This document shows positions 28,834-36,780 of a stretch of 64,000 nucleotides of DNA, one piece after another. Made by a program: the position numbers and the translations under genes. The notes under the pieces were generated by a model, which saw only the letters and a program-made list of their open reading frames with translations, was not told where the DNA came from and ran no database searches. Positions within the stretch are counted from its first letter, which is position 1. Every line of letters starts with the position of its first letter. The DNA is from Chromatiales bacterium (GTDB lineage: Bacteria; Pseudomonadota; Gammaproteobacteria; Thiohalomonadales; Thiohalomonadaceae). The stretch is taken from positions 61,519-125,518 of the forward strand of contig QKFD01000014.1 in assembly GCA_003251535.1 (NCBI GenBank), written 5' to 3'.

Positions 28834-29564
28834 TTATCGATTACGCCTCTCTGGTTCCCTCTTCCGTTACCGCCACCTCTGCCGCCGCCGGTTACGCCGC
28901 CAGCCAGCTGGCCCTCCCGCAGATCGGTCTGCCGTGGCGCTCCACCTCGACGGCCACCCAGCAGGTGGTGATCGATCTCGGCGCAACGCAGACCATCGCC
29001 TCCGTCTGGGTGCAACACCTCAACGCCCAACAGTTGACGGTGGAGCGGGCCACGGTGGCCAATAGCTACACCACAGTGGGCACCCTCACCACGCGCAAGC
29101 AGGGGGACGGCCGACGCAAGGGGCGTATCGCCCTCAATGCCTCGGCGCGCTACCTGCGCCTCACCATCGCCGCCGGTACCCCCACCGACGGGGCGGCGTA
29201 TTGGGAGCTGGGGGCGGTCTACCTGTTTGCCGGCTCGCAGTCGTTTGACTCGTCGCCCAACGCGGGCCTGGCGGTGCGCTACGAGCACCCCCAGCAGGAG
29301 GTGACCCTTGCCAATGGTCAGGTCCGCACCGCCAGCACCGGCCCCTCCTACGCGGTGCTGGCGCCCGAGGTGGAGCACTGGCCCGATGAAGACCTCAACT
29401 GGCTGGTGCGCCAGGCGCGCACAGGGACCATCGGCCTCGATCTGGAGCTGACCTCTCGGCCGTGGGCGCTGTGGCCGGTGCGCAACTACCAAAAGACGAT
29501 CTCCACCAGCCTGCGGGATGTGGTGACCGATACGCTGTCGGCGGAGCTGGTGGAGGTGGTTTGA
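28830..29564 (+). CDS. Tail protein with galactose-binding (F5/8 C-like) domain
   Basis: 244 residues; ATG 28830 overlaps the previous stop (ATGA). Residues about 20-135 look like a discoidin-type beta sandwich (STATQQVVIDLGATQTIASV ... ARYLRLTIAAGTPTDGAAYW), a fold often used for sugar binding. The C-terminal half (RYEHPQQEVTLANGQVRTAS) resembles distal-tail or tip proteins. It is the last tail gene and is GC-rich again. It may be a second receptor-binding or distal-tail component. Confidence 0.65.
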   Translation: MIIDYASLVPSSVTATSAAAGYAASQLALPQIGLPWRSTSTATQQVVIDLGATQTIASVWVQHLNAQQLTVERATVANSYTTVGTLTTRKQGDGRRKGRIALNASARYLRLTIAAGTPTDGAAYWELGAVYLFAGSQSFDSSPNAGLAVRYEHPQQEVTLANGQVRTASTGPSYAVLAPEVEHWPDEDLNWLVRQARTGTIGLDLELTSRPWALWPVRNYQKTISTSLRDVVTDTLSAELVEVV

Positions 29565-29713
29565 CGATGAGGCACGCCTGTGTTGCCTGGAGAGGCGGCG
29601 TGATTTATGGCGCGTCTCTCTAAATCATTAGAGCGGTGGAGGTCGGCACAGGGACGGCTAGATTGAGCGGAGTGCGGAACGGTTTAACCTATTGGTACCG
29701 GAGACGGAGAGAT

Positions 29714-30217
29714 CTACTTTTTTCTCTTCTTCTGTGGGGCGGAGGACGAGGGTTGAACTGCATTATCTTGCGGGGGGACGGTTGGCTGTTTCCGTCCCTG
29801 AATGAAGGCAATGACTAGACCTACGATTGTTGTACCTGCAACCGCTCCTGCTGCGGCTGGGTGGCCGAGCCACCCCAGCCAGCCTACTGTGATAAAGGCC
29901 GCCACGACGGTTAGAAAGGCGAACAGTTGACCCCTCATGGCCTCTCTGCTCTCCGCGTGCAATGCAGCCTTTTCCTGCTCTCTGCGATGCAGGCTCTCAG
30001 CTTGAAACTCTGCGACGATTCGATCGGCAATGCCGGGCATCACTTCGTCGTAGCGCTTAAGAATATCCGGGTGAGGGAGCGGCCCGATAAACATCTCTGC
30101 GCGGACAGAGACTTGTTGCTCTGTATAGATGAGGGGGTCTTCCCGCAGGTCTGCGGCGGCTAATTCATCACTACTGACGACCCGCTCAGCGGGAGAGGGT
30201 GCTATTTTTCCGTTCAC
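29714..30217 (-). CDS. DUF2335 membrane protein
   Basis: 167 residues from GTG 30217. The N-terminal half is soluble (GPLPHPDILKRYDEVMPGIADRI, the DUF2335 signature), followed by a basic stretch and two membrane helices (GQLFAFLTVVAAFITVGWLGWLG and AGAVAGTTIVGLVIAFI), and a Lys-rich end. DUF2335 proteins are common in prophages; function is unknown. It runs opposite to the tail operon, so it may be expressed in the uninduced state, for example in exclusion or membrane defence; this is only inference from orientation. Its start overlaps the preceding small gene by 32 bases. Confidence 0.75.
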   Translation of the reverse strand: MNGKIAPSPAERVVSSDELAAADLREDPLIYTEQQVSVRAEMFIGPLPHPDILKRYDEVMPGIADRIVAEFQAESLHRREQEKAALHAESREAMRGQLFAFLTVVAAFITVGWLGWLGHPAAAGAVAGTTIVGLVIAFIQGRKQPTVPPQDNAVQPSSSAPQKKRKK

Positions 30218-30389
30218 GCTGGACTACCCGCTCCGTGGTGTCAGCAAGCCCTTTTCCCACCTTGATCCATACTGATCCCACGCGCTCCGCGGGGGACTCC
30301 TGCGGGATGAAGCGGCGGTAGTTTGTCGATGGGGCAAGCTCCAAGAGCGTACCGACGCCGCGGAGAAAGCTCCTGATATGCTCAGTCAT
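30186..30389 (-). CDS. Small protein upstream of the DUF2335 gene, unknown
   Basis: 67 residues from ATG 30389 (MTEHIRSFLRGVGTLLELAP). The sequence has a conserved-looking core (YRRFIPQESPAERVGSVWIK) and a basic C-terminus. It overlaps the DUF2335 start in another frame, which suggests coupled expression of a two-gene unit. An in-frame extension to 30596 has poor coding character. Not recognised; a small regulator or partner of the membrane protein is possible. Confidence 0.6.
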   Translation of the reverse strand: MTEHIRSFLRGVGTLLELAPSTNYRRFIPQESPAERVGSVWIKVGKGLADTTERVVQRERKNSTLSR

Positions 30390-30832
30390 TACATTGCTCC
30401 AAGACACACTGGATATTCGCTTGGCTGTCTGTGCCGGATAACACGAGGGGGCGCCAGGTATCCCTAGACCACCGCGGAGCCGCGCCGCTAGCGAGTTTGC
30501 CCGGTAGGAAGAGTAGCCAGATTTTAGCGGGATATCTCCCCTTTGAACTTTGTGGGTACGGGAACCCATGCATCTACAGCACCGTGCCAATGACACCGAG
30601 CAACTCTTACACGGGTAGTCGGGCTAAGTCACCTTGGCTACGCGACCTTCTGGAACAGAACATACCAGCGTCTTGCAGGCGAGTCAAAACCATACAAAAA
30701 AACTAAGGTATATAGGCCTTCCCAGTGTAAAAGGCGGCCTTGCCTTCATGTTAACTCTTATTAATCAATATGTTGCCCTGAGCCTCCGGACGATTCTCGG
30801 TATACTTATGGTCTGCTCTACTCGCCCGCCGC
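30390..30832. other. Gene-free 443-bp interval between the DUF2335 unit and integrase
   Basis: No frame with coding character on either strand. The right half (30660-30810) is AT-rich and contains TATACTTA and TAATCAATAT stretches that could be promoter-like. It marks the change from the tail half to the integrase-replication half of the element, so it may be an old junction. I looked for a third copy of the att core here and did not see one. Confidence 0.5.
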
Positions 30833-31951
30833 TCACTCCTCCACCGGCCGTACCCGCGGCACGCTCTGATCGTAGACATCCATCATGCTGGGGGAGCGGT
30901 GGCCGGAGGCCTCCTGTTTTTCGGCGCGTGTCCCTCTGGTGCGGGTGATGCCGGCCCGTTTCAGGTCATGGAGGCCGAAGCGCTGGGCGGGATCGAGGGT
31001 ACCGCTTGCCAGTGCCCGGGCGATGAGCCGCTGCCAGGCGCTGGCGAGGCCGCTGCGCTGGAGTGGGTGGCCGTCGCTGCCCACCACTAGGCGTCGCTCC
31101 TCCGCCCGCAGCGGCGGCGGTCGGCGGTGACGCTCCCAGGCCTGCTGGCGCTGCTCCTGTAGCTCCTCCCACGCCGTCCGCAGACGCGGCGACCACTCGG
31201 TGATGTTGCCGCGACTGCCCTTGCGGCGGACCACGGTGAGCCCCTCATCGCTGGCACTGGCGTCGGTGAGATCGAGCACCTCAATCGCCCGCAAGCGGCA
31301 GAGATAGGCCAGCTCCATGACCGGCGCTAAGTAGGCCGATCCGCTCTGCTGGCGGGCAAAGTCAAGGAGTGCGCGGTAGGTCTCCGGTGTCGGTAGACGC
31401 CGCTGCTGGCGCTCCCGCGCCGTCTCCACCCCCTCCGCCGGATTTTCACTTAAGTGGCCGCGATTGGCCGCCCAGCGAAACAGGCGCCGCAGGTAGCGAA
31501 GCGCGTGGTTGGCCGCGCTTGGGCCGCGCGCTTCCGCCAGGTGATCAACAATCCTCTGCACCATCGGGCGGTTCCACTGGCGCAGCTGAGAGTTGCCCAA
31601 CGTGCCGCCGCTACGGGCGGGGAGGGCGGCGACGATGGCGTGGCAGTAGTGGTAGTCACTTTGGGTCGCCGGGGCGAGGGCGCGAAAAATGGGGGAGCGC
31701 TGAAACTGCTCCGTTACCCAGGCGAAGCTATCGGTCGGTTGGCTGCCATACTCGGCCGTCGCCAGGCGCTGGAGATCCGCCAACGTCGCCCCAGGGCCGG
31801 CCACGCGCCGGGTGTGGCGCCTCCCCGTTTCGTCGTGGTAGATGACATACCAGCGCCCACGGCCGCTGGCATCCCAGTAGATCCCCTGCGGCAGGCGGTT
31901 GGCTTCGATGCCCGGCGGGAGCTGGAGCGTCTGGCTGCGATGACGACCCAT
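30833..31951 (-). CDS. int: Tyrosine recombinase (phage integrase)
   Basis: 372 residues; joins the element into and out of tRNA-Thr. Catalytic residues are visible: Arg in LCRLRAIEVLDL (residues 219-221), Lys244 in RRKGSRGN, His328-Asp-Leu-Lys331 (the family often has Lys in place of Arg), His351 in SGHRSPSMMDVY and nucleophile Tyr360. The N-terminus (LPQGIYWDASGRGRWYVIYHD) is an arm-binding domain of the type in proteobacterial phage integrases. It is unusually far from either att end, 18 kb from attL and 4.6 kb from attR. Its ATG overlaps the DUF4224 gene stop (TAATG). Confidence 0.93.
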   Translation of the reverse strand: MGRHRSQTLQLPPGIEANRLPQGIYWDASGRGRWYVIYHDETGRRHTRRVAGPGATLADLQRLATAEYGSQPTDSFAWVTEQFQRSPIFRALAPATQSDYHYCHAIVAALPARSGGTLGNSQLRQWNRPMVQRIVDHLAEARGPSAANHALRYLRRLFRWAANRGHLSENPAEGVETARERQQRRLPTPETYRALLDFARQQSGSAYLAPVMELAYLCRLRAIEVLDLTDASASDEGLTVVRRKGSRGNITEWSPRLRTAWEELQEQRQQAWERHRRPPPLRAEERRLVVGSDGHPLQRSGLASAWQRLIARALASGTLDPAQRFGLHDLKRAGITRTRGTRAEKQEASGHRSPSMMDVYDQSVPRVRPVEE

Positions 31952-32154
31952 TAGAACGGCGCCTCTTCATTCGCCGGTACCTGGGCGATGCCGCGTGCCG
32001 CCTCCAGTTGTGAGACGGTGATCCAGAGTCGGCCACGTCGGCCATAGAAGGGGATCACCCCTTGGGCCCGTAATACCCGCTCGATATCGCCCGCCCGTTC
32101 ATAGCCCGTGAGGGCGGCTAGCTGCTCTTGATCGATGATCTGCTGATGTTGCAT
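31951..32154 (-). CDS. DUF4224-like small protein upstream of integrase
   Basis: 67 residues from ATG 32154 (MQHQQIIDQEQLAALTGYER). The pattern LTGYERAGDIERVLRAQGVIPFYGRRGRLWI matches the DUF4224 type, a small winged-helix-like protein routinely found just upstream of such integrases and probably a recombination directionality or DNA-binding partner. It is coupled to int by TAATG. The longer open frame to 32379 is Gly/Arg/Pro noise. Confidence 0.8.
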   Translation of the reverse strand: MQHQQIIDQEQLAALTGYERAGDIERVLRAQGVIPFYGRRGRLWITVSQLEAARGIAQVPANEEAPF

Positions 32155-32192
32155 GGGGGTGCTCCCGATGGTTTGAGTGGGTGGCCGGGGCC

Positions 32193-32684
32193 CTAGGGGG
32201 CGCTGTGACGGGTGACTCTGCCCGCCTCTTCCGCCAGTTGGCGGGCCTGCGCCACCGCTGCCTCTACCTGAGTCAGTTGCAGCTCCGGCGCAAGGGCGTG
32301 CATGACCGCCTTGGCGGCCTGCTCCGCGGGGCGGAGGTGGTCGGTATCCTCTGCACGCTCTGCCACCGCGGCGGCCCACTGCCAGTAGCTAGTGGCCATC
32401 AGCCAGGCTTGGCAGATCTCATCGGCGTTACAGCGGCCGGTGGCGTAGTCGTGGGCATAGCGCAAGGCGCGCCGAGGGGTGGAGTCGTCGGGATAGGCGC
32501 ATTCGAATAGATGCAGTACCGACTCCGCCAGTTGGGCGGCCTCACTTCGCTCTCTGCTGCGGTGGTCGATTGTTGCGGGGATGGGTGGGGTAGCGGTGGA
32601 CATCTCGATCTCCGGTGCTTGGGTCAGGGTGATAAAGGCGGCAGCAAAGAGGGCGGCACCCATGGCGTCTTTCAACCACGCCAT
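32193..32684 (-). CDS. Unknown phage protein with N-terminal hydrophobic segment
   Basis: 163 residues from ATG 32684. It starts MAWLKDAMGAALFAAAFITL, which could be a signal or membrane anchor, though ATG at the internal MSTATPPIPATIDH (28 residues later) would give a soluble 136-residue form. The rest is helical and Ala/Glu-rich (QLAESVLHLFECAYPDDSTP; SYWQWAAAVAERAEDTDHL). It overlaps the upstream gene by 13 bases. Not recognised. Confidence 0.55.
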   Translation of the reverse strand: MAWLKDAMGAALFAAAFITLTQAPEIEMSTATPPIPATIDHRSRERSEAAQLAESVLHLFECAYPDDSTPRRALRYAHDYATGRCNADEICQAWLMATSYWQWAAAVAERAEDTDHLRPAEQAAKAVMHALAPELQLTQVEAAVAQARQLAEEAGRVTRHSAP

Positions 32685-32983
32685 GGCCGTCCCTTGCGCA
32701 CTTCATGTTCGGCGCGGGTGCGCAGTCGCGCCTCTTGCTGAGGGAGGATGTGCTCGCGGATCCACTGCATTAGCGCTAATGGATCGTTGCGGAAGAGGAG
32801 GAGATCGATCTGGTCCCAGTCGGCTTGGTCTAGCCAGGCCGCCTCTAGTGCCTCGGCCCGTGGCAGGGCTTGCTCCAGTAGTGCCTGGAACCGCTCCTCT
32901 GCCGCCTCTTCTAGGCGCTGTGCTTCGCCAAGCTGTCGGGCGTAGTGATCGCACTGTATCCCAACGATATCGGGACTATTCAT
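32672..32983 (-). CDS. Unknown phage early protein
   Basis: 103 residues from ATG 32983 (MNSPDIVGIQCDHYARQLGE). Helical, with the stretch QIDLLLFRNDPLALMQWIRE and a basic C-terminus (RTRAEHEVRKGRPWRG). It is the first gene of the leftward early transcript that continues through the next gene, the DUF4224 gene and int. An earlier in-frame start at 33076 would add a low-complexity leader and is disfavoured. Function unknown. Confidence 0.58.
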   Translation of the reverse strand: MNSPDIVGIQCDHYARQLGEAQRLEEAAEERFQALLEQALPRAEALEAAWLDQADWDQIDLLLFRNDPLALMQWIREHILPQQEARLRTRAEHEVRKGRPWRG

Positions 32984-33083
32984 GGCCGCTCCTCCTGCAC
33001 ACGCCTCCGCCAAGGGGGGCGCTGTCGTTACGGGTGCTGCATCGGCGGTGGGAGGCGCAGGGCCATTTTGGCCCACCGGTATG

Positions 33084-33142
33084 ATGCGTTGGTGAATTAA
33101 TAATGCATCATCGCATCGATCCGGGTCAATACATCAACGCAT
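33084..33142. promoter_or_regulatory. Operator-like region upstream of the leftward early genes
   Basis: The interval 32984-33397 has no gene. Within it ATGCGTTGGTGAATTAAT (33084-33101) recurs with two changes at 34137-34154, on the other side of the broken repressor. An inverted copy of the core, CATCAACGCAT, lies at 33132-33142. This is what paired left and right operators of a lambdoid immunity region look like. The surroundings are AT-rich. Confidence 0.6.
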
Positions 33143-33397
33143 TTTTTTCTGTATTTATGCGCAGAGGGGATGAGGGGGGGGCTTAAGGGGAGGGGAGGTC
33201 GCTCTAGCGCCTTAGCCGAGGCGGGGATTGGATAGGGAACGGACTATTAGGTCTATAAATAGAGTATTTGAAAACTTTAATGGACTGCTTGAGGAGAGGG
33301 AAGGAACGGCCACCAACCACGGTGGCCGTTGGGCGGGTAGCGCAAAGGCGGGACCTCCATGCAGCAGAAGCGGAGGGGCCCTGTGCGGGAGGCCCTG

Positions 33398-33796
33398 CTA
33401 CAGACGGTGTTTGCTCGGTGGCACGATAAAACCGACGTAGTGCATGGTGCGGATCGCATCGCGTTGCAGGGTGAGGTGCGAGTGGGCCCCGTTGATGGAG
33501 GCCAACGAGATGCTATCTGCACCCTCAAATAGCAGCTCTTTCACCATGCTGTGCCCATCTTTGGTAACGACGAGCACAAACTCGCCCGGCACCGCGGCAT
33601 GGCCTGGTTCTACCACAATAAACCACCCATCTCGAATGGTTGGCGCCATCGAATTGCCGCGCACGCGGACGGAGTAAGCGTTGGGATCACGGCTAGGTAT
33701 CTCTAGCCAATCGTCTTTGTGTCCTGCGGGATGTTCTAGTTCCACCCAGTACCCATCTTCTCCAGTTTGGGCCGTGCCAACTACCGGCGCCTGTTA
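33398..33796 (-). pseudogene. Remnant of a second CI-like repressor (S24 domain only)
   Basis: The C-terminal domain is open from 33745 (GTG) to the stop at 33398, 115 residues, and is clearly paralogous to the repressor at 12.9 kb (both end YVGFIVPPSKHR). Similarity continues upstream through APVVGTAQTGEDG to an in-frame TAA at 33794-33796, beyond which the linker decays and no helix-turn-helix is found. Unlike the intact copy it keeps both catalytic residues: Ser32 (GNSMAPT) and Lys69 (MVKELLF), 37 apart. With no DNA-binding half it cannot repress; a free protease-fold fragment might still dimerise with the paralogue. Confidence 0.82.
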
Positions 33797-34118
33797 TAGG
33801 GGTGCGGTGGTTGTCCGGCCAGGCTCCAACACCGCTCCTTCGGTGGCCACACTGCTTGTACCGGCCTCCTCACCCCCTGCCGAGCGTTGGTAACAGGGCG
33901 GCCATTGCTGAGAGGGTGCCGTCCCAAAGGTCAGTGGGGGTGTCGTTGAGTATGCAGCTTACGGTGAATGGGGAATAGCCGTCAGTTTCGACAGGTCGGA
34001 GGCCGGTTGGACCCCTTGGATGCGCATTCGTTCGGGCGCGAGTGGCGGCGAGAGGGGGGGGTAGCAAGCTATGCGCGAGCGCATTATTTCTCCGGGGGGT
34101 TGCATCGGGTAAATTCGG
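33797..34118. other. Degenerate interval left of the second Cro gene
   Basis: This 322-base stretch is where the N-terminal half of the second repressor should be. Reading the repressor frame upstream gives a low-complexity linker (SQQWPPCYQRSAGGEEAGT) and then further stops. Open frames on both strands here are shadows without RBS or family likeness. I read it as decayed sequence. Confidence 0.55.
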
Positions 34119-34154
34119 TGATGTATTGTTTGTTTCATGCATTGATGAATTAAT
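34119..34154. promoter_or_regulatory. Right operator-like region before the second Cro gene
   Basis: ATGCATTGATGAATTAAT at 34137-34154 matches 33084-33101 in 16 of 18 positions, and GATGTATTG at about 34120 also occurs in the inverted half of the left region. It lies 15 to 50 bases upstream of the Cro-like start and probably contains the rightward early promoter and its operators. Confidence 0.58.
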
Positions 34155-34169
34155 CAGGTGGCGTGGGCT

Positions 34170-34373
34170 ATGGATTGGAAGATGATTATCGAGCGGCTCG
34201 TGGCCGCGGGGATGTCGGAGGCCGCCATTGCGGCCGAGGCGGGCCTGACGCAGCCGAGTATCAATCGGCTGCGTCATGGGCGGATCGCCGATCCCAAGCA
34301 TCGGGCCGGCGAAGCCATCCTCCGGCTGTTCAGTGAGCTTCCGCAGTCGCAGAGCGACTGTGAGCAGGTGTGA
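34170..34373 (+). CDS. Cro-like helix-turn-helix protein
   Basis: 67 residues from ATG 34170 (MDWKMIIERLVAAGMSEAAI); a GTG at 34158 would add four residues. Residues 1-50 form a classic helix-turn-helix (SEAAIAAEAGLTQPSINRLR). It is transcribed rightward from the operator region, away from the broken repressor, and heads the replication genes. It is probably the Cro or activator of the second immunity module. Confidence 0.8.
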   Translation: MDWKMIIERLVAAGMSEAAIAAEAGLTQPSINRLRHGRIADPKHRAGEAILRLFSELPQSQSDCEQV

Positions 34374-34437
34374 TGTTTCCATGGGCCTCCTCTCGCGGCG
34401 CCGGTGTCTAAGCCGGCAAGCCCTAGCCGCGTTGATT

Positions 34438-34466
34438 GCCCGGCCATCTTGGCCGGGCTTTTTTTT
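34438..34466 (+). terminator. Intrinsic terminator after the Cro-like gene
   Basis: GCCCGGCC (34438-34445), loop ATCTT, GGCCGGGC (34451-34458), then eight T (34459-34466). A textbook intrinsic terminator placed between Cro and the replication genes, like lambda tR1. I see no antiterminator gene nearby, so replication genes may be expressed only by read-through or from a promoter in 34467-34569. Confidence 0.93.
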
Positions 34467-34569
34467 CCAGGGGCGGGTGTGCACTACGAGAGGCAGTGGT
34501 AGTGCCATGGCGGCGGCGCAGTGGAGCCGCTGGTGGTTGTTTGACTCAGAAGATTCAGGGTGAACCAGC

Positions 34570-35517
34570 ATGGCCGGTGATTGGATCAAAATGCGGGTAG
34601 GGTTGCGGTCCGATCCCCACGTCCTGCGCATGGCGCGCCATCTCGCGGCCGATCCAGAGTTTATGGCTTGGCGTCACGGTGACGTCACGGGTGACGGGCG
34701 GCGTGACCGCAGTGGTGAGCTTCAGTTGATCACCCATCTGGTAGTCTCCGGCCTACTGACCATCTGGGGGTGGGCCAATGAGCATATGGGGGATGATGAG
34801 CTTATCCCGCTGGCCTCTCTTGCCGATCTCGATCTGTTCGCCGAGATCCCCGGTTTTGGGGCGGCACTGGCCGCTGTGGGGTGGGTCGATGTACTACCTG
34901 AAGGGCTGCATTTTGCAGATTTCGCTAAGCACAACAGCACCGTTTCAAGCCGCAGCAAAAGTGGGGCCGAGCGCACCCGCGCCTGGCGGGAACGCAAAAA
35001 GGCGGCAGCGGCCCAGCAGGAGAGTGTGACGGCGAGCGTGACGTCACCCTCGGCGACAGATCAGACCAGAGTTACAGAAGAGAAGAGATCTGGAAAAGCG
35101 CGATCGGTCGCGCCCGCTACCGCCGCCGATCCCAACCCCCCATCTTCCGCCCCAACCACTCCGGGGAGTGCTGAACCAGAGTTGACGGCCACCGCCGCGA
35201 TGGCGAGTGGGCTGCGGGGGGTCGGCGTGGTGGTGGGGGCGACCGATCCCATTGTCCGCGGCTGGGTACGTGATCACTTCAGCGTTGAGCAGTTAGTGTT
35301 ACTGGCGCAAGAGTTGACGGCACGCCATCCAGGCAAGCGACTGGCAACCAAGTACCTCGATGCAACACTCCGCGGTCGCCTGGCGGATGCCCAACGCCGC
35401 CGCCGTCCACCGCCTGTGACGGGCGGCGCTGGCGTGACAGGGGCGGCGGGGGATGAAGACGCCATCCGCCAGGCGATGGGCTGGGGAGTCCTGGAAGGGG
35501 AGGTGGAGCGTGGTTGA
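34570..35517 (+). CDS. Phage replication initiator-like protein (DnaT/O-type)
   Basis: 315 residues from ATG 34570. The N-terminal 130 residues form a winged-helix-like domain (MAGDWIKMRVGLRSDPHVLR; FAEIPGFGAALAAVGWVDVL; FADFAKHNSTVSSRSKSGAE) as in phage replication proteins that melt the origin or act like DnaT. A Ser/Thr/Pro linker follows, then a C-terminal domain (DHFSVEQLVLLAQELTARHP) similar to DnaD/DnaT tails that contact helicase. It overlaps the next gene, the probable helicase loader. Confidence 0.75.
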   Translation: MAGDWIKMRVGLRSDPHVLRMARHLAADPEFMAWRHGDVTGDGRRDRSGELQLITHLVVSGLLTIWGWANEHMGDDELIPLASLADLDLFAEIPGFGAALAAVGWVDVLPEGLHFADFAKHNSTVSSRSKSGAERTRAWRERKKAAAAQQESVTASVTSPSATDQTRVTEEKRSGKARSVAPATAADPNPPSSAPTTPGSAEPELTATAAMASGLRGVGVVVGATDPIVRGWVRDHFSVEQLVLLAQELTARHPGKRLATKYLDATLRGRLADAQRRRRPPPVTGGAGVTGAAGDEDAIRQAMGWGVLEGEVERG

Positions 35518-36250
35518 GAGCGATATCGAGGCCTTCAGTCGGGCCTGGCGCGGGGCCTGGCGGGCCCGCGATCGGGACCCTACCCCGGAGGTGATTGCGC
35601 AGGCATTCAAGGCGCTGGCCCCCTATCCGTTAGCACTAGTGCTAAGGGCACTGGAGCTGCACACCGTCGATACGGCACGCGGCCACTTTGTGCCGCAACC
35701 CTCCGATGTGGTGCGCCAGGTGCAAGCCATCGACGGCCACCCAGGCGCGCAGGAGGCGTGGGCGCTGGTATTGCCGGCAATAGATGAGCGGGAGACGGTG
35801 GTGATGACCCGGGAGATGGCCGCGGCACTGGAGTTGGCGCGCCCGCTACTGCTGGCCGGTGACGAAGTGGCCGCCCGCATGACCTTCATCGAACACTACC
35901 AGCGCCGGCTCCACAACGCCCGGCGCCTGGGACGTTCAGCCCACTGGCAGCTGTCACTGGGCTACGACCCAGAGCGGCGCCAAGTGGCCATCGAGCGGGC
36001 CGTAGCAACCGGTCTCCTACCACGCGAATCGGTCGCCCACCTTCTCCGCGCAGAGGTGACCCCAGAGGGGCGCGCCATCGCCGGCCTCCTGACCGGCACG
36101 ACAACCCCCGCCGCCGCCCTCAGCCCAGATTTTCAGGCCCGCCTACAGCAACTGCGCGAAGGGATCCAAAAAGGCTGCCGCGGCGACCTAGCCGCCGCCG
36201 CCGATGCACTGGCCGCTAAAGTAAAAGGCAACACGACGTCTCCCCCTTAG
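35510..36250 (+). CDS. Probable phage replication protein P-like helicase loader
   Basis: 246 residues from GTG 35510, which overlaps the stop of the upstream replication gene by eight bases. The N-terminal segment (FSRAWRGAWRARDRDPTPEVIAQAFKAL; HFVPQPSDVVRQVQAIDG) resembles the loader/inhibitor proteins found after O-type genes, and the rest is helical. The assignment rests on this resemblance and on the O-P gene order. It is the last gene before attR. Confidence 0.65.
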   Translation: MVESDIEAFSRAWRGAWRARDRDPTPEVIAQAFKALAPYPLALVLRALELHTVDTARGHFVPQPSDVVRQVQAIDGHPGAQEAWALVLPAIDERETVVMTREMAAALELARPLLLAGDEVAARMTFIEHYQRRLHNARRLGRSAHWQLSLGYDPERRQVAIERAVATGLLPRESVAHLLRAEVTPEGRAIAGLLTGTTTPAAALSPDFQARLQQLREGIQKGCRGDLAAAADALAAKVKGNTTSPP

Positions 36251-36564
36251 CGCAAGGGAGGCCATCCAGCATGGGGGCGCAAGAGCGCCCCCCGCCACAG
36301 GCTCCCCGCACCCCACAAACACCCACCACCGCTAGCCGGCACCCCTGCCTGCTGCCGCCCCCCCCACGCCGGTCGTCCCACCACAGCCGCCGCAAACCAC
36401 CCCCGCACACGCCGTACCAGAGAGGATCAAGCGGATACTTTAACAACATGATCGCACCCTCCCTACATCTCCCCCCGCACACCGCTACAACCCCCCCAAA
36501 ACACCGCCCCAATGCCCCTAATCCAATTCATCAACCAATTGAAATAACGAGCATAAATAGCTTC
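36251..36564. other. C-rich, G-poor tract between replication genes and attR, with hairpin
   Basis: No gene is supported. GGGGGCGC-AAGA-GCGCCCCC at 36273-36292 is a perfect 8-bp stem, possibly ending the replication transcript. From about 36293 to 36530 the plus strand is extremely rich in C and A and poor in G, an obvious strand skew not seen elsewhere in the element. It may be linked to replication, integrase binding or R-loop formation, or be plain low-complexity sequence. Confidence 0.5.
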
Positions 36565-36604
36565 TTCGTAATCAGTAGGTCGGAGGTTCGAGTCCTCTCG
36601 CCGG
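36565..36604 (+). repeat. attR core (40 bp)
   Basis: Exact copy of 12705-12744, the 3' part of tRNA-Thr from the anticodon loop to the acceptor stem, without the 5' half and without CCA. It marks the right end of the element; host sequence resumes after 36604. The 176 bases to the next gene hold only that gene's presumed promoter. Confidence 0.93.
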
Positions 36605-36780
36605 GGCGGCTGGCTGGGGGGGGCGGGGGATTTACTGGCTTATCTGTAGCGTCGTTACGGTGACCTGCACCGCACCTGCGTGGGATAGGGGCGTGGGCCA
36701 ATGTGTGTTGCATGACAATTGCCGGTTCGGCCCAGGCTCCATAAAATGCGCTTCTGTTCGCCCACTTAGGGTCGCCTGCC

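Noticed and set aside
30186..30596. Long form (136 residues) of the small gene before DUF2335
   Set aside because: The first 69 residues have poor coding character; the ATG at 30389 gives a compact, plausible protein.
33870..34631. 253-residue leftward frame near the second Cro gene
   Set aside because: It runs antisense to the Cro gene, the terminator and the start of the replication gene, and has Pro/Arg-rich content without a family match.
36541..36604. Second tRNA gene
   Set aside because: Only the 3' half from the anticodon loop is present, with no D-arm or 5' acceptor strand; it is the attR remnant.
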